19,205 bases of DNA from DASZGI01 sp035938995 (GTDB taxonomy: Bacteria > Actinomycetota > Actinomycetes > Streptomycetales > Catenulisporaceae), in the NCBI RefSeq assembly GCF_035938995.1, contig NZ_DASZGI010000157.1:1-19205 (forward strand), written 5' to 3'. The notes under the pieces were generated by a model. It made no database searches and was not told the DNA's origin. It worked only from the letters and a program-made list of their open reading frames with translations. Positions 1 through 7,041 of this stretch are shown here, in pieces. A program made the position numbers and the translations under genes. Each line of letters begins with the position of its first letter. Positions within the stretch are counted from its first letter, which is position 1.

Positions 1-226
1 GTCGACCAGTCCGGGTTGACGACCGCCTGGTCGAGCGTGTCGGCCCGGGCGAGGTGGAGCACGTCGTCCGCGCCCGCGCCGAGGACGCAGATCACCGGGT
101 CGCAGCCGCCTTCGCGGGCGACCCGGGCCGCGCGGTCGACGAGGTATTCGCCGTGGTGGCGCAGCAGCGCCTTGGGTTGGCCGCCCAGCCGCCGTCCGCC
201 CCCGGCGGCGAGGACGAGAGCGGCGA
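1..226 (-). CDS. MobA/MocA-like nucleotidyltransferase, N-terminal part, cut by left edge
   Basis: This is the N-terminal ~75 residues of an NTP-transferase fold protein of the molybdopterin-guanine dinucleotide/molybdenum cofactor cytidylyltransferase type. The visible frame begins VAALVLAAGGGRRLGGQPKA, the nucleotide-binding signature (LAAGxGxRxGxxKA) of the family, and continues with a Rossmann-like stretch (DPVICVLGAGADDVLH). The rest lies beyond base 1. The family transfers a nucleotide to a phosphorylated cofactor or sugar; which substrate cannot be told from this fragment. It lies downstream of the YidC paralogue on the same strand, so it may be the last gene of that operon. Oddity: in this reading frame I find no ATG, GTG or TTG between the YidC stop and the signature. 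The end given (226) is simply the codon before the signature. A GTG with a good ribosome site (GGAGGG) near 333-335 is in a different frame. The gene may therefore start at a rare codon or carry a frameshift. Confidence 0.75.
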
Positions 227-410
227 CAGGGAGTGGAGTATCCGACCGCGATGTGCCTCGACTCTCGCGATGAACCGGATCCGGTGGCTGGGCTTGGCTT
301 CGCGGCAGGTCCGGCGACCGCGGGGACGGGTTCCCGTCGATGCGGACCGCTGCCTGATCGCCCACCGCTGCGCTCCCTCCAGCCACACGAGAATCGCGAT
401 ATAGCGTAAC

Positions 411-1145
411 TTAGGCCAGTCCGCGCGCCAACAGTGCCCGCTCGGCGACCGTCCAGAGCGTGGTCGTCGCGATGTAGAGGCCGGCGGCGAGCGGGATGAA
501 GGCGACGCTGAGGACCGTGCCGTAGGGCAGCCAGCGCGCCACTGGGCCGAGTGGGTTAGGTTCGCCCGCCGCGGCGGCGCTCGCCGTAAGCGCCCTGGTC
601 TGCTCCGATGACCACCGTGCGACCGCGCCGACGGCCAGCAACAGGACCGCGAAGACGGCCAGATGGGTGAAGGCACCCGCGGCGAGCACGCCACGCAGGG
701 ACGAGCCGAGCGGCACTCCGGCGATGCCGTGGCCGAGCAGCAGGTTGGCTCGGCCGCCGATGGTCCGCGTCGAGAACAGCCGGTACATGAGCGCGAACAC
801 CGGCAGTTGCGCGAGCAGAGGCAGGAATCCAGCGAACGGCGAGATGCCGTGCTTACGGTAGAGCTCGACGGTGGCCCGGTTGAGCTGGGCTTGATCGTTG
901 CGGTGCCTGCGCCGCAGCTTGGCCAGTTCGGGTGCGAGCGCGGCGCGGGCGCTTCGGGCGCGGGCCGCCGCTCGGGCCTGGGTGCGGGCGAGCGGGTGCA
1001 GCAGCAGGCGGACAGCAAGGGTGAACAGCACGATGGCCACGGCGAAGCCGCCGTCACCGACGACCGGCGCGAGCGCGGCGGCCATGCCGTAGACGGCGTG
1101 ATACGCGGCGTTGACGGCAGGATTGAGCAGGGCAAAGGGAGACAT
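411..1145 (-). CDS. YidC/Oxa1 family membrane protein insertase (paralogue)
   Basis: A 244-residue polytopic membrane protein of the YidC/Oxa1/Alb3 family, which inserts and folds proteins in the cytoplasmic membrane. After a short N-terminus there is a hydrophobic segment at about 31-52 with an arginine inside it (R46, FTLAVRLLLHPL), matching the conserved groove arginine of YidC. A basic cytoplasmic helical hairpin follows (about 53-100), then ISPFAGFLPLLAQLPVFALMYRLF (split family motif, about 101-124), and two or three more membrane segments (about 152-176 and 205-232). It is shorter than the main actinobacterial YidC, lacks a long basic tail, and is not in the rnpA-yidC-jag context, so I read it as the second paralogue. 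ATG at 1145 is chosen; AAAGG lies about 10 bases upstream. It starts 42 bp after the DUF6412 gene on the same strand, which supports one transcript. Confidence 0.9.
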   Translation of the reverse strand: MSPFALLNPAVNAAYHAVYGMAAALAPVVGDGGFAVAIVLFTLAVRLLLHPLARTQARAAARARSARAALAPELAKLRRRHRNDQAQLNRATVELYRKHGISPFAGFLPLLAQLPVFALMYRLFSTRTIGGRANLLLGHGIAGVPLGSSLRGVLAAGAFTHLAVFAVLLLAVGAVARWSSEQTRALTASAAAAGEPNPLGPVARWLPYGTVLSVAFIPLAAGLYIATTTLWTVAERALLARGLA

Positions 1146-1187
1146 GGAGCAACGGCCTTTCGAGTGTGGAATCCGGATACTGCGACG

Positions 1188-1490
1188 TCACGAGGTCGTG
1201 CGGCAGTGTCCTGGTGCTCGGGGCCGGGGCTTGCCCGATGCGTCGGGGTCGCGCTGGGGCAGGAAGACGGTGCGTCGCGCCCGGGCTTCGACGGCCGTGC
1301 GGGCGGGCCTCAGGTCGGCGCCGACAGCGGCGTCGACCCGGGATCTGAAGGCGAGCGCGAGCGCCACGAAGAGGGCGAACGTCACCGCGACCGTGGCCGT
1401 GGCTCCCGGACCTGCGGCGTGCAGGCCGAGGGCGAGGCACACCAGCCAGGCCACCCACACGGGCAGCAGGCTGAGGCCCTTTAGCGGCAC
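1188..1490 (-). CDS. DUF6412 family small membrane protein
   Basis: A 100-residue protein with two hydrophobic segments (about 4-24 and 28-48) followed by a basic cytoplasmic-type tail with RARRTVFLPQRDPDASGKPRPRAPG. I recognise this tail from the actinobacterial DUF6412 family, which is usually encoded next to a second YidC/Oxa1 gene. Its function is unknown; the pairing suggests a partner, substrate or regulator of that insertase (inference). The start is the GTG at 1490: AGGAG stands 5 bases upstream, a good ribosome site. It is the first gene of the minus-strand group DUF6412 -> YidC -> MobA-like and faces the ankyrin gene across an 80 bp divergent promoter region. Confidence 0.85.
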   Translation of the reverse strand: MPLKGLSLLPVWVAWLVCLALGLHAAGPGATATVAVTFALFVALALAFRSRVDAAVGADLRPARTAVEARARRTVFLPQRDPDASGKPRPRAPGHCRTTS

Positions 1491-1523
1491 TACGACTCCT
1501 GACGAGCGGCCGACGGTATTCGA

Positions 1524-1538
1524 ACTCTAGGCTAGACC
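1524..1538. promoter_or_regulatory. Possible overlapping divergent -10 elements
   Basis: The short divergent gap between the DUF6412 gene (minus) and the ankyrin gene (plus) contains TAGGCT on the plus strand (1528-1533) and TAGAGT on the minus strand (1529-1524). Both fit the actinobacterial -10 pattern TAnnnT and they overlap, so the two genes could compete for polymerase. No convincing -35 was found for either, so this rests on the -10 matches and position only. Confidence 0.25.
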
Positions 1539-1570
1539 TCCACGACTCACTAAGAACGGTTGAACTGCAT

Positions 1571-1957
1571 ATGAGCGAGCCGGACCAGACGAGCCCGGAA
1601 GTGGCGGCGACCCTGTTCGACCTGGCGCGGGAGGGGGCGACCGAGACCCTGACGCAGTATCTGGACGACGGCGCCCCGGCGGGCCTGACCAACGACGCGG
1701 GCGACTCACTGCTGATGCTTGCCGCGTACCACAGCCACGTCGACACGGTGGCGGCGCTGCTCAAGCGCGGGGCCGACCCCAACCATGCCAACGCCAAGGG
1801 GCAGACCCCGCTGGCGGGCGCAGTGTTCAAGGGCTCGGAAACCATCGTGCGCGCGCTGCTCGATGCCGGAGCGGATCCAGCCGCGGGATTCCCGTCGGCG
1901 ATGGAGGCGGCCCGGATGTTCGGCAAGACGGACATGCTGGCCTTGTTCGAACGCTGA
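1571..1957 (+). CDS. Ankyrin repeat protein
   Basis: A 128-residue soluble protein built of ankyrin repeats. Repeat-like units are visible at about 14-38 (LFDLAREGATETLTQYLDDG), 43-72 (the unit containing SLLMLAAYHSHVDTVAALL and GADPN) and 77-105 (the unit containing GQTPLAGAVFKGSETIVRALL and GADP), with a degenerate capping unit at the end. Such proteins act by binding other proteins; no enzyme motif is present. There is no signal peptide or membrane segment, so it should be cytoplasmic. The ATG at 1571 starts just before the first repeat; the ribosome site is weak (AAGAACGG about 11 bases upstream). Its 3' end meets the stop codon of the Nudix gene with no gap (1957/1958), so the two converge tightly. 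The partner cannot be inferred from the neighbours. Confidence 0.9.
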   Translation: MSEPDQTSPEVAATLFDLAREGATETLTQYLDDGAPAGLTNDAGDSLLMLAAYHSHVDTVAALLKRGADPNHANAKGQTPLAGAVFKGSETIVRALLDAGADPAAGFPSAMEAARMFGKTDMLALFER

Positions 1958-2449
1958 TCAGCCGAGCAGCGCCGTCAGCCGGTCGAGGAATTCGGCCTGC
2001 CCCTTGAGGATCTTGGTCCGCGCTTCGGGCAGGCCGAACCACCCGGCGCGGTCGACCTCGGGGAAGCTGGCCCGCTTCCCGCTGCGCGGCGGCCACTCGA
2101 GTTCGAAGGTGTTGCTCGTGATCGCATCGGCGTCGATGGAGCCCTCGACGGCCCAGGCCGCGACCACCTTCCCGCCCGGCTGTTTCAACGTCCCGAGTTC
2201 AAGCCGGTCGCCAGCCGGCACCGGATGCCCGGTCTCTTCCTCGAACTCGCGCACCGCGGCCTCGAGCGCCTCCTCCCCGTCCAGCTCTCCCGGCGCGCCG
2301 TACTCGCCCTTCGGGATCGACCACGCGCCGTCGTCTTTGCGCGCCCAGAACGGGCCGCCGGGGTGCACGAGCAGCACTTCAAGCCCGCCGCCGCCGGGGC
2401 CGCCGGTGCGCCGGAACAACAGGACGCCCGCGCTCTGCTTCGCCGCCAT
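1958..2449 (-). CDS. Nudix hydrolase
   Basis: A 163-residue Nudix hydrolase, a family that cleaves nucleoside diphosphates linked to another moiety. The N-terminus (MAAKQSAGVLLFRR) and SIPKGEYG are typical of the short bacterial branch. The Nudix helix REFEEETG at about 67-74 keeps the metal-binding glutamates. The glycine of KGEYG to the first glutamate of the box is 11 residues instead of the usual 6, with extra APGEL-like residues, so the loop before the catalytic helix is longer than the consensus. The start is placed at the ATG at 2449 because GGAG lies 6-7 bases upstream and homologues begin M(A)KQSAG; an upstream in-frame start at 2518 would add 23 unlike residues. Substrate is not predictable. 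It lies downstream of a dead LacI regulator on the same strand. Confidence 0.92.
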   Translation of the reverse strand: MAAKQSAGVLLFRRTGGPGGGGLEVLLVHPGGPFWARKDDGAWSIPKGEYGAPGELDGEEALEAAVREFEEETGHPVPAGDRLELGTLKQPGGKVVAAWAVEGSIDADAITSNTFELEWPPRSGKRASFPEVDRAGWFGLPEARTKILKGQAEFLDRLTALLG

Positions 2450-2498
2450 CGCCCGCTCCACGTCATCAGTTCGGTTCGGTGTCAGGTGAATTCTGACA

Positions 2499-2513
2499 AC
2501 AGTCGACGACTGT
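2499..2513. repeat. 15 bp inverted repeat upstream of the Nudix gene
   Basis: ACAGTCG-A-CGACTGT is a perfect 7 bp inverted repeat around a single base. It lies about 50 bp upstream of the Nudix start and just past the end of the LacI remnant. It could be a binding site for a dimeric regulator. It does not resemble the even-spaced, CG-centred LacI-type operators, so it should not be assigned to the neighbouring dead regulator. Confidence 0.35.
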
Positions 2514-2545
2514 CGCACCGCGTGGCGCGCCGGCGCCCAGTCCGG

Positions 2546-3176
2546 TCAGGTCCGGGCTCGCCGCACGGGTGCAGTGGAGGAGCGGATCACGAGCCACACC
2601 GGCAGCAGCCGTCCGCACGGCACGGCGCTGCCTTGCCCGTCGGTCTGCGGGTGCAGCAGCAGTTCGAGCAGCGAGCGGCCGGCCTGTTCGAGCGGCAGCG
2701 ACACCGTGGTCAGCCGCGGCGCGCTCAGCGACGCCAGCGGGATGTCGTCGAACCCGACGACGCTGATCTCCAGTGGGACATCGATACGCCGGTCGCTCAG
2801 CCGGGCGAGCACGCCGAGGGCCACCAGGTCGTTGTAGGCGATGACCGCGGTGACCCCGGCCTCGACGGCGAGGTCGGCGACGCGCGCCCGCGGAGAACAC
2901 CGGCGGGAATGCGCCGAGGTCGAGGATGCGCATGCCCGTGTTCTGGCACGCCTTCACGAATCCGCGCCGCCGTTCGGCGTCGGCGAAGGATTCCCGCGGC
3001 CCTCCGGCATACGCGCAACGGCGATGGCCGAGCGCGACGAGATGGCTGACGATCTGGCGGATTCCGTCGCCGCTGTCGAATAGCACCGCTGGGAAGCCGG
3101 GCAGCACGCGGTTAAACAGCACCGTGTTGACGTGCGGCGTGTTGACGTGAGTAGCGCCGTCAACCACCGTTTGCAC
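2546..3176 (-). pseudogene. LacI-family transcriptional regulator remnant (headless and frameshifted)
   Basis: Only the effector-binding half of a LacI/GalR regulator is left. The upstream fragment reads VLFNRVLPGFPAVLFDSGDG then IVSHLVALGHRRCAYAGG and ERRRGFVKACQNTGM, typical of the first sugar-binding subdomain. Near 2885-2895 the frame breaks: the homology continues as ARVADLAVEAGVTAVIAYND, then VALGVLARL, ISVVGFDDIPLA and LTTVSLPLEQAGRSLLELLL in another frame, ending at the stop at 2546. One extra base or two lost bases would explain the break. About 140 N-terminal residues, including the helix-turn-helix, are missing. Upstream of the homology is a 15 bp tandem duplication and then the ribosome site of the neighbouring gene. 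The product could not bind DNA as a normal LacI protein. Former targets are unknown. Confidence 0.88.
3123..3149. repeat. 15 bp tandem duplication at the broken end of the LacI remnant
   Basis: CGTGTTGACGTG occurs at 3123-3134 and again at 3138-3149, separated by CGG, giving a 15-base period. In the LacI remnant frame this encodes HVNTPHVNT. It sits exactly where recognisable LacI homology stops, so it may mark the rearrangement that removed the N-terminal half. Confidence 0.6.
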
Positions 3177-3256
3177 GCGGCGCGGCCTGTTATCGGCGAC
3201 GGATTGAGGCGCGCCAGCCGCGCGACCTGTCCCACCTCCCCCATCAGGAGGGCTTC

Positions 3257-3851
3257 GTGGACGTTCGCTACCCGCCGATCGAGCCGTACGAGCACGGGAT
3301 GCTGGGTGTCGGCGACGGCAACCAGATCTACTGGGAGGCCTGCGGCAACCCGGACGGCAAGCCCGCGGTCTTCGTCCACGGCGGCCCCGGCTCGGGCTGC
3401 TCCGAGGGGACGCGGCGCTACTTCGATCCGGAGCGCTACCGGGTGATCCTCTTCGACCAGCGCGGCGCCGAGCGCAGTATCCCGCGTGCGAGCGACCCGG
3501 CGGCGGACCTGAGCGTGAACACCACCGAGCAGCTGCTTTCGGACATGGAGAAGCTGCGCGAGCACCTCGGCATCGAGCGATGGCTGCTCAACGGCGGCTC
3601 ATGGGGTTCGACGCTCCTGCTCGCCTACGCCGAACGCCATCCCGAGCGGGTGTCCGAGATCGTCATCGTCGGCGTCACGACGGGCCGCCCGGCAGAAATC
3701 CGCTGGCAGCAGCCCGCTGGACTCGGCCTGGGAGCTGACGCAGCGTTGGCCGGACGCCGAACTGGTCGCGGTCAGCGATTCGGGGCATACGGGAAGTGAT
3801 GCGTTCCGGGCGGAGTGGCGCCGTGCGCTCGACCGGTTCACCGCGCGATAA
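3257..3851 (+). pseudogene. pip: Prolyl iminopeptidase (alpha/beta hydrolase, S33) with internal deletion
   Basis: The first 150 residues are a clear prolyl iminopeptidase: YPPIEPY at the start, the oxyanion motif HGGPGSG (41-47), DQRGAERS (family DQRGxGRS) and the nucleophile motif GGSWGS with Ser115. After EIRW (about 3706) the homology jumps to the family's C-terminal tail in another frame: SPLDSAWELTQRWPDAEL, then SDSGHTGSD with the catalytic-type histidine, ending at TAA 3849-3851. About 115 residues of a ~315-residue enzyme, including the cap domain and the catalytic Asp region, are gone. The frame from the GTG at 3257 instead ends at 3799 after 180 residues. An AGGAGG ribosome site 5 bases before the GTG is intact, so a truncated protein might still be made, but it lacks a full triad. 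The enzyme would normally release N-terminal proline from peptides. Confidence 0.9.
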
Positions 3852-3960
3852 ATGGGGTGGAATGGACGTATGTGGATATTGACGGAGGCAGAAGGGGAGC
3901 GGCAGCGGGGATTCTGACGGCGGCGCCTCGGCCGCGCCGAGCGTCTGGCAGAGTGAGTGC

Positions 3961-4836
3961 ATGCTGATCGCGGATTCCGACCTTGCCGTAGCTGCTCGCC
4001 AGTACCTCGACGCCGAGGGTGCGGCCGCCTGGACAGGCCTGCTGCGCCCGGCCGTCCGGCTGTGCGCCCTCTCCCCCGGCGAACAGGTCGTCGGCTATCT
4101 CGGCGGCGACCCGCTGCTGCCCGACGACATCGAGTGGCCGGAGTGGGAGGGCCAGGGTCCGCTGGCGTTCCTCGGCGCGATCGACTGCGGCTCGCTGCCG
4201 GTCGGGGAGCTCGACCTCGCGCTGCCGACCGACGGGGCGCTGCTGTTCTTCTACTTCGACGGGCAAGTCGGGGACGACGACACAACGGTCGACTACTGGC
4301 GTCCCGAGAGCACGCGCGGCGGCTCGCGCGTCATCTATGTCTCTGCCGACGCCGAGATGACGCAGCGTCAGGCGCCCGAGGGGATCACCGCGTATCCGAT
4401 GCTCCCCCTCGCTGCGGAACTCATCGCGACCGCGCCGGACTTCGAGCACCCCGCTTTCCGCGCCGCGTTCGGCGACCCGTACGACCCCGACGCCTCGCCG
4501 AGCGCGCAAGCCACGGTCGGCAGCGAATTCTCTGCCGCGCTGGACACGGTGCGCCGTGGTCGGGCGCCGTACCACCAGATCGGCGGATACGCCCAGCCCA
4601 TCCAGGGGTCCGCGGAGACCGAGGCGGCTTACGGCCGGTTCCCGGGCAACGACGACGAGGCTTCTAAGCAGCGCGAGGAGCTGGCCGGACGGCTCGTCCT
4701 GCTCGCCCAGCTCGGCAGCGACGGCGACGCCAGCATGAGCTGGGGCGACACCGGAACGCTGTACTGGCTGATCGATCCGGACGACTTGGCCGCGCGGCGC
4801 TTCGAGGCGGCGCTGTTCACCTGGCAGTCGCACTGA
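3961..4836 (+). CDS. DUF1963 (YwqG-like) protein
   Basis: A 291-residue cytoplasmic protein of the DUF1963/YwqG family, whose function is unknown. Family features visible are GGDPLLPDDIEWPEWEGQG followed by LAFLGAIDC (about 48-76), the LLFFYFDGQ strand (about 94-102), and the C-terminal block LVLLAQLGSD...MSWGDTGTLYWLI.PDDLAARRF (about 247-285), which is the most conserved part of the family. Length is normal and the frame is intact. The ATG at 3961 fits the family N-terminus; the ribosome site is weak. It stands 109 bp after the dead iminopeptidase and 49 bp before the DUF1707 gene on the same strand, but that gene appears to have its own promoter. Confidence 0.88.
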   Translation: MLIADSDLAVAARQYLDAEGAAAWTGLLRPAVRLCALSPGEQVVGYLGGDPLLPDDIEWPEWEGQGPLAFLGAIDCGSLPVGELDLALPTDGALLFFYFDGQVGDDDTTVDYWRPESTRGGSRVIYVSADAEMTQRQAPEGITAYPMLPLAAELIATAPDFEHPAFRAAFGDPYDPDASPSAQATVGSEFSAALDTVRRGRAPYHQIGGYAQPIQGSAETEAAYGRFPGNDDEASKQREELAGRLVLLAQLGSDGDASMSWGDTGTLYWLIDPDDLAARRFEAALFTWQSH

Positions 4837-4872
4837 GCTCAGACGCCCTGTCACCGGCGATCGCGGTCTCGC

Positions 4873-4878
4873 TACCAT
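4873..4878 (+). promoter_or_regulatory. Possible -10 element for a leaderless DUF1707 transcript
   Basis: TACCAT fits the actinobacterial -10 pattern TAnnnT and ends 7 bases before the ATG at 4886, the spacing expected when transcription begins at the A of the start codon. No ribosome site is seen before that ATG. No good -35 was found. Confidence 0.4.
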
Positions 4879-4885
4879 GCTTGAC

Positions 4886-5452
4886 ATGACGAACGGGGAC
4901 GTGGTCGCGCGGGCGCAGCAGCGGGTCGGGGACGTCGAGCGCGAGGCGGCGGTCGAACGGCTGCGCAACGCTGCCGGCGAGGGGCGCCTGACCCTCGACG
5001 AGCTCGACGGTCGGCTTGAGGCGGCGCTGGTCGCCCGCACGTTCGCCGACCTGGACGTGCTCACCGCCGACCTGCCCGACACCCGGCCGGCGACCCTGCG
5101 GCCCGACCGCGAGTCGGTGCGCCTGGCGATCCGCCACGGCAAGATCGAGCGGCTGGGCGGCTGGCACATTCCGCGCGCCGTGACGCTCGAACTCGCGCAC
5201 GCGGTCGCCACGCTGGATCTGCGCCATTCCCCGCTCCCCGCGGACGGCCTGCGGCTGGAGATCGAGGCGCGGCACTCGGTGATCCATCTTCTGGCACCCG
5301 CCGGGATGCTGATCGAGACCGACGAACTGGTGCGGCGCCACTCCAACCTCAGCGACCGGCGCGGACGTCGCGTCGTCGAGTGGACCGGGCCGCAGGTCTA
5401 CGTGACCGGCTCGCTCGCTCACTGCACGCTGAAGATCAAGCGAGCGCGCTGA
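4886..5452 (+). CDS. DUF1707 (SHOCT-like) domain protein
   Basis: A 188-residue protein with an N-terminal DUF1707 domain (about 12-65: VERLRNAAGEGRLTLDELDG then LEAALVARTFADLDVLTADLP). This small helical domain is common in actinobacteria, often at the N-terminus of membrane-associated or envelope-stress proteins. The remainder (about 75-188) is a beta-rich domain with repeated alternating strands, resembling the C-terminal part of LiaF/DUF2154-like proteins, but without a membrane segment. Function is unknown. Two in-frame ATGs exist (4877 and 4886). I prefer 4886, because a -10-like TACCAT ends 7 bases before it, suggesting a leaderless message; the ATG at 4877 overlaps that element. No operon partner is evident downstream. 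Confidence 0.85.
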   Translation: MTNGDVVARAQQRVGDVEREAAVERLRNAAGEGRLTLDELDGRLEAALVARTFADLDVLTADLPDTRPATLRPDRESVRLAIRHGKIERLGGWHIPRAVTLELAHAVATLDLRHSPLPADGLRLEIEARHSVIHLLAPAGMLIETDELVRRHSNLSDRRGRRVVEWTGPQVYVTGSLAHCTLKIKRAR

Positions 5453-5563
5453 CGGGTCGTCGGGCGCGAAAGGGCGGGAGCGACTGCCCAGGCGCAGGGA
5501 CACCGGGCGCGGTCTCGCCGAGTCGGCGGCCGTTGTCAGCATCTGAGCACACGAAGACGCAAA

Positions 5564-5609
5564 GCCCCCGGCCCGCGGGATACCGATCCTGATCCCGCAG
5601 GCCAGGGGC
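5564..5609. terminator. Strong bidirectional-type hairpin terminator
   Basis: Two 18-base arms (5564-5581 and 5592-5609) pair with only two mismatches around a 10-base loop; the arms are almost entirely G and C. On the minus strand the hairpin is followed by CTTTGCGTCTTCGT, weakly T-rich, so it suits the end of the secreted-protein gene that stops at 5655. It may also stop readthrough from the DUF1707 gene on the other strand. Confidence 0.75.
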
Positions 5610-5654
5610 CGCCGTCGGCGAAGCACCGACGAGTCTGGGTCCGTAGTTCCCGGG

Positions 5655-6794
5655 TCAGTCGTCCGAGCCCGACACGAACAGCAGGCCCTTAGGGCTCTGC
5701 AGCGTGACGCCGACCCACAGGTGGGTGACCACGCCGGTCGTCGGGTCGACGACGCCGAGGGCCGGGTCGTTCGGCAGGTCACCGCTGCCGGGCGCCGGCT
5801 GCGAGACGAACAGCGTCCCCTCCGCCACGCCGTCGGTGTCGGCCTGGTAGATGTCGCCGCTCTTCTGGTCGACCACGAAGAGCGTGCCCTCGCCGCCGGC
5901 CTGCACGATGTCGTCGAGCTGCGGGGTCGCCGCGCCGCCGGACGGGGCGGTCGCGTTGGTGAGGTTCAGCTGCTTGAGCGTCGGGGTCTTGTCGTCCAGG
6001 TCGGAGGCGAACACCAGCTTGCTGTCGGCCTGCGAGTCCTGGATCAGCGTGCCGCCGTCGTGGCCGCGGATCCAGCGGTTCGAGTCCGGGTCGGTCAGGC
6101 CCAGCGGGGCCCAGGCGGGGGCGCCCGGCGCCGGGTTGATGACGGCCGCGGTGTCGTTGACGCCGAACAGCGGGGTCAGCTTCGCGGTCGAACCGGTCAG
6201 CTCCACGGTGTAGACGGCGGCGGCGTCGTTGGGCGCGGGCAGCGAGACGTCAGGGTTGGAGTGCGCGACGTAGATCGTGCCGTCCGAGCTGATCGACACC
6301 GAGTCGGTGCCGCCGTTGGTCCCGTCCGAGCCGGTCTGGGCCGGGTCCGGACTGTAGGTGTAGTGCTTGACCGCCTGCCCGGCCCACGGGGTGATCACGT
6401 AGAGGGTCGAGTTCAGGTCCTCGTTGACGGTCGCGATCACGCGACTGTGCCGGGTGTCCGCGGTCAGGCCGTCCACCCGTCCGGGGATCGTGTAGCGCTG
6501 CTTGATCTCACCGCTGTGCCGGTCGAACGCGACGATGTCCGACGTGCTGCCGGCCGGCGCGCCGGTCGGCCCGGCGTTGTTCTGGTAGGTGACGAAGATC
6601 AGGCTGCCGAGCCGGGTGATGTCATCAGGGTTCGAGTACCCGGCCGGGGCGGCGGCGAACAGCCGGAGCGTGAGCGCGGGGGCGGCCGCGTGGTCCGCGG
6701 CGTGCGCCGGGGCCGCGGCTGCGACGAGCGCCGACGCGGCCGCCGCGCCGAGGGCGGCCCGCCGGGCCGCCGACCGGGTGGTGCGCTTGGTCAT
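5655..6794 (-). CDS. Secreted beta-propeller-like protein of unknown function
   Basis: A 379-residue protein with a signal peptide: basic start (MTKRTTRSAARRAALG), hydrophobic alanine-rich core and an AHA-ADH cleavage-like site at about residue 33. The mature part has repeated short strand motifs with propeller character: SNPDDITRLGSLIFVTYQNN, IVAFDRHSGEIKQRY, GTIYVAHSNPDVSLP, GTLFVVDQKSGDIYQAD and a final LWVGVTLQSPKGLLFVSG. These resemble repeats of NHL/SMP-30-like propellers, but no catalytic signature is recognised. It is probably released or cell-wall associated. The ATG at 6794 is chosen over an in-frame start at 6875 because it begins the signal peptide and AGGAG lies 9 bases before it. 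It is a single-gene unit bounded downstream by a strong hairpin. Confidence 0.8.
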   Translation of the reverse strand: MTKRTTRSAARRAALGAAAASALVAAAAPAHAADHAAAPALTLRLFAAAPAGYSNPDDITRLGSLIFVTYQNNAGPTGAPAGSTSDIVAFDRHSGEIKQRYTIPGRVDGLTADTRHSRVIATVNEDLNSTLYVITPWAGQAVKHYTYSPDPAQTGSDGTNGGTDSVSISSDGTIYVAHSNPDVSLPAPNDAAAVYTVELTGSTAKLTPLFGVNDTAAVINPAPGAPAWAPLGLTDPDSNRWIRGHDGGTLIQDSQADSKLVFASDLDDKTPTLKQLNLTNATAPSGGAATPQLDDIVQAGGEGTLFVVDQKSGDIYQADTDGVAEGTLFVSQPAPGSGDLPNDPALGVVDPTTGVVTHLWVGVTLQSPKGLLFVSGSDD

Positions 6795-7041
6795 GGGGCA
6801 CGACTCCTGTGATTGTGATCGCCAGTGGTCTCGATGCGCATCTGCCACACTTGCCCCGTCGCCCGGCCGGATCAAGATCGAAATCCCATTCCGGGCGAGT
6901 GTTCACCATGCCGTCATGACGAGTTCCGGCACATAAGAGCCGGGTAACAGCGCGACGCGGGTGGCGGTCGTCCGTCGATCCGGCGGCGCTGCCGTACTCC
7001 CTGCGCGACCAACTGCTGCGTTCGGATGAACGGCTCGCGGG

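Noticed and set aside
92..1135. 347-codon minus-strand frame covering YidC and the MobA-like start
   Set aside because: Runs in the wrong frame through two genes recognised by homology; Ser/Pro/Arg-rich.
2500..3960. Mobile element as the cause of the two pseudogenes
   Set aside because: No transposase, integrase, terminal inverted repeats or target duplication seen; the 15 bp duplication is a simple tandem.
3838..5346. 502-codon open frame on the minus strand
   Set aside because: Opposite the DUF1963 and DUF1707 genes, very Arg/Ser-rich; a shadow.
5721..6812. 363-codon open frame on the plus strand
   Set aside because: Antisense to the secreted propeller-like gene and dominated by Arg/Val/Gly; a shadow.
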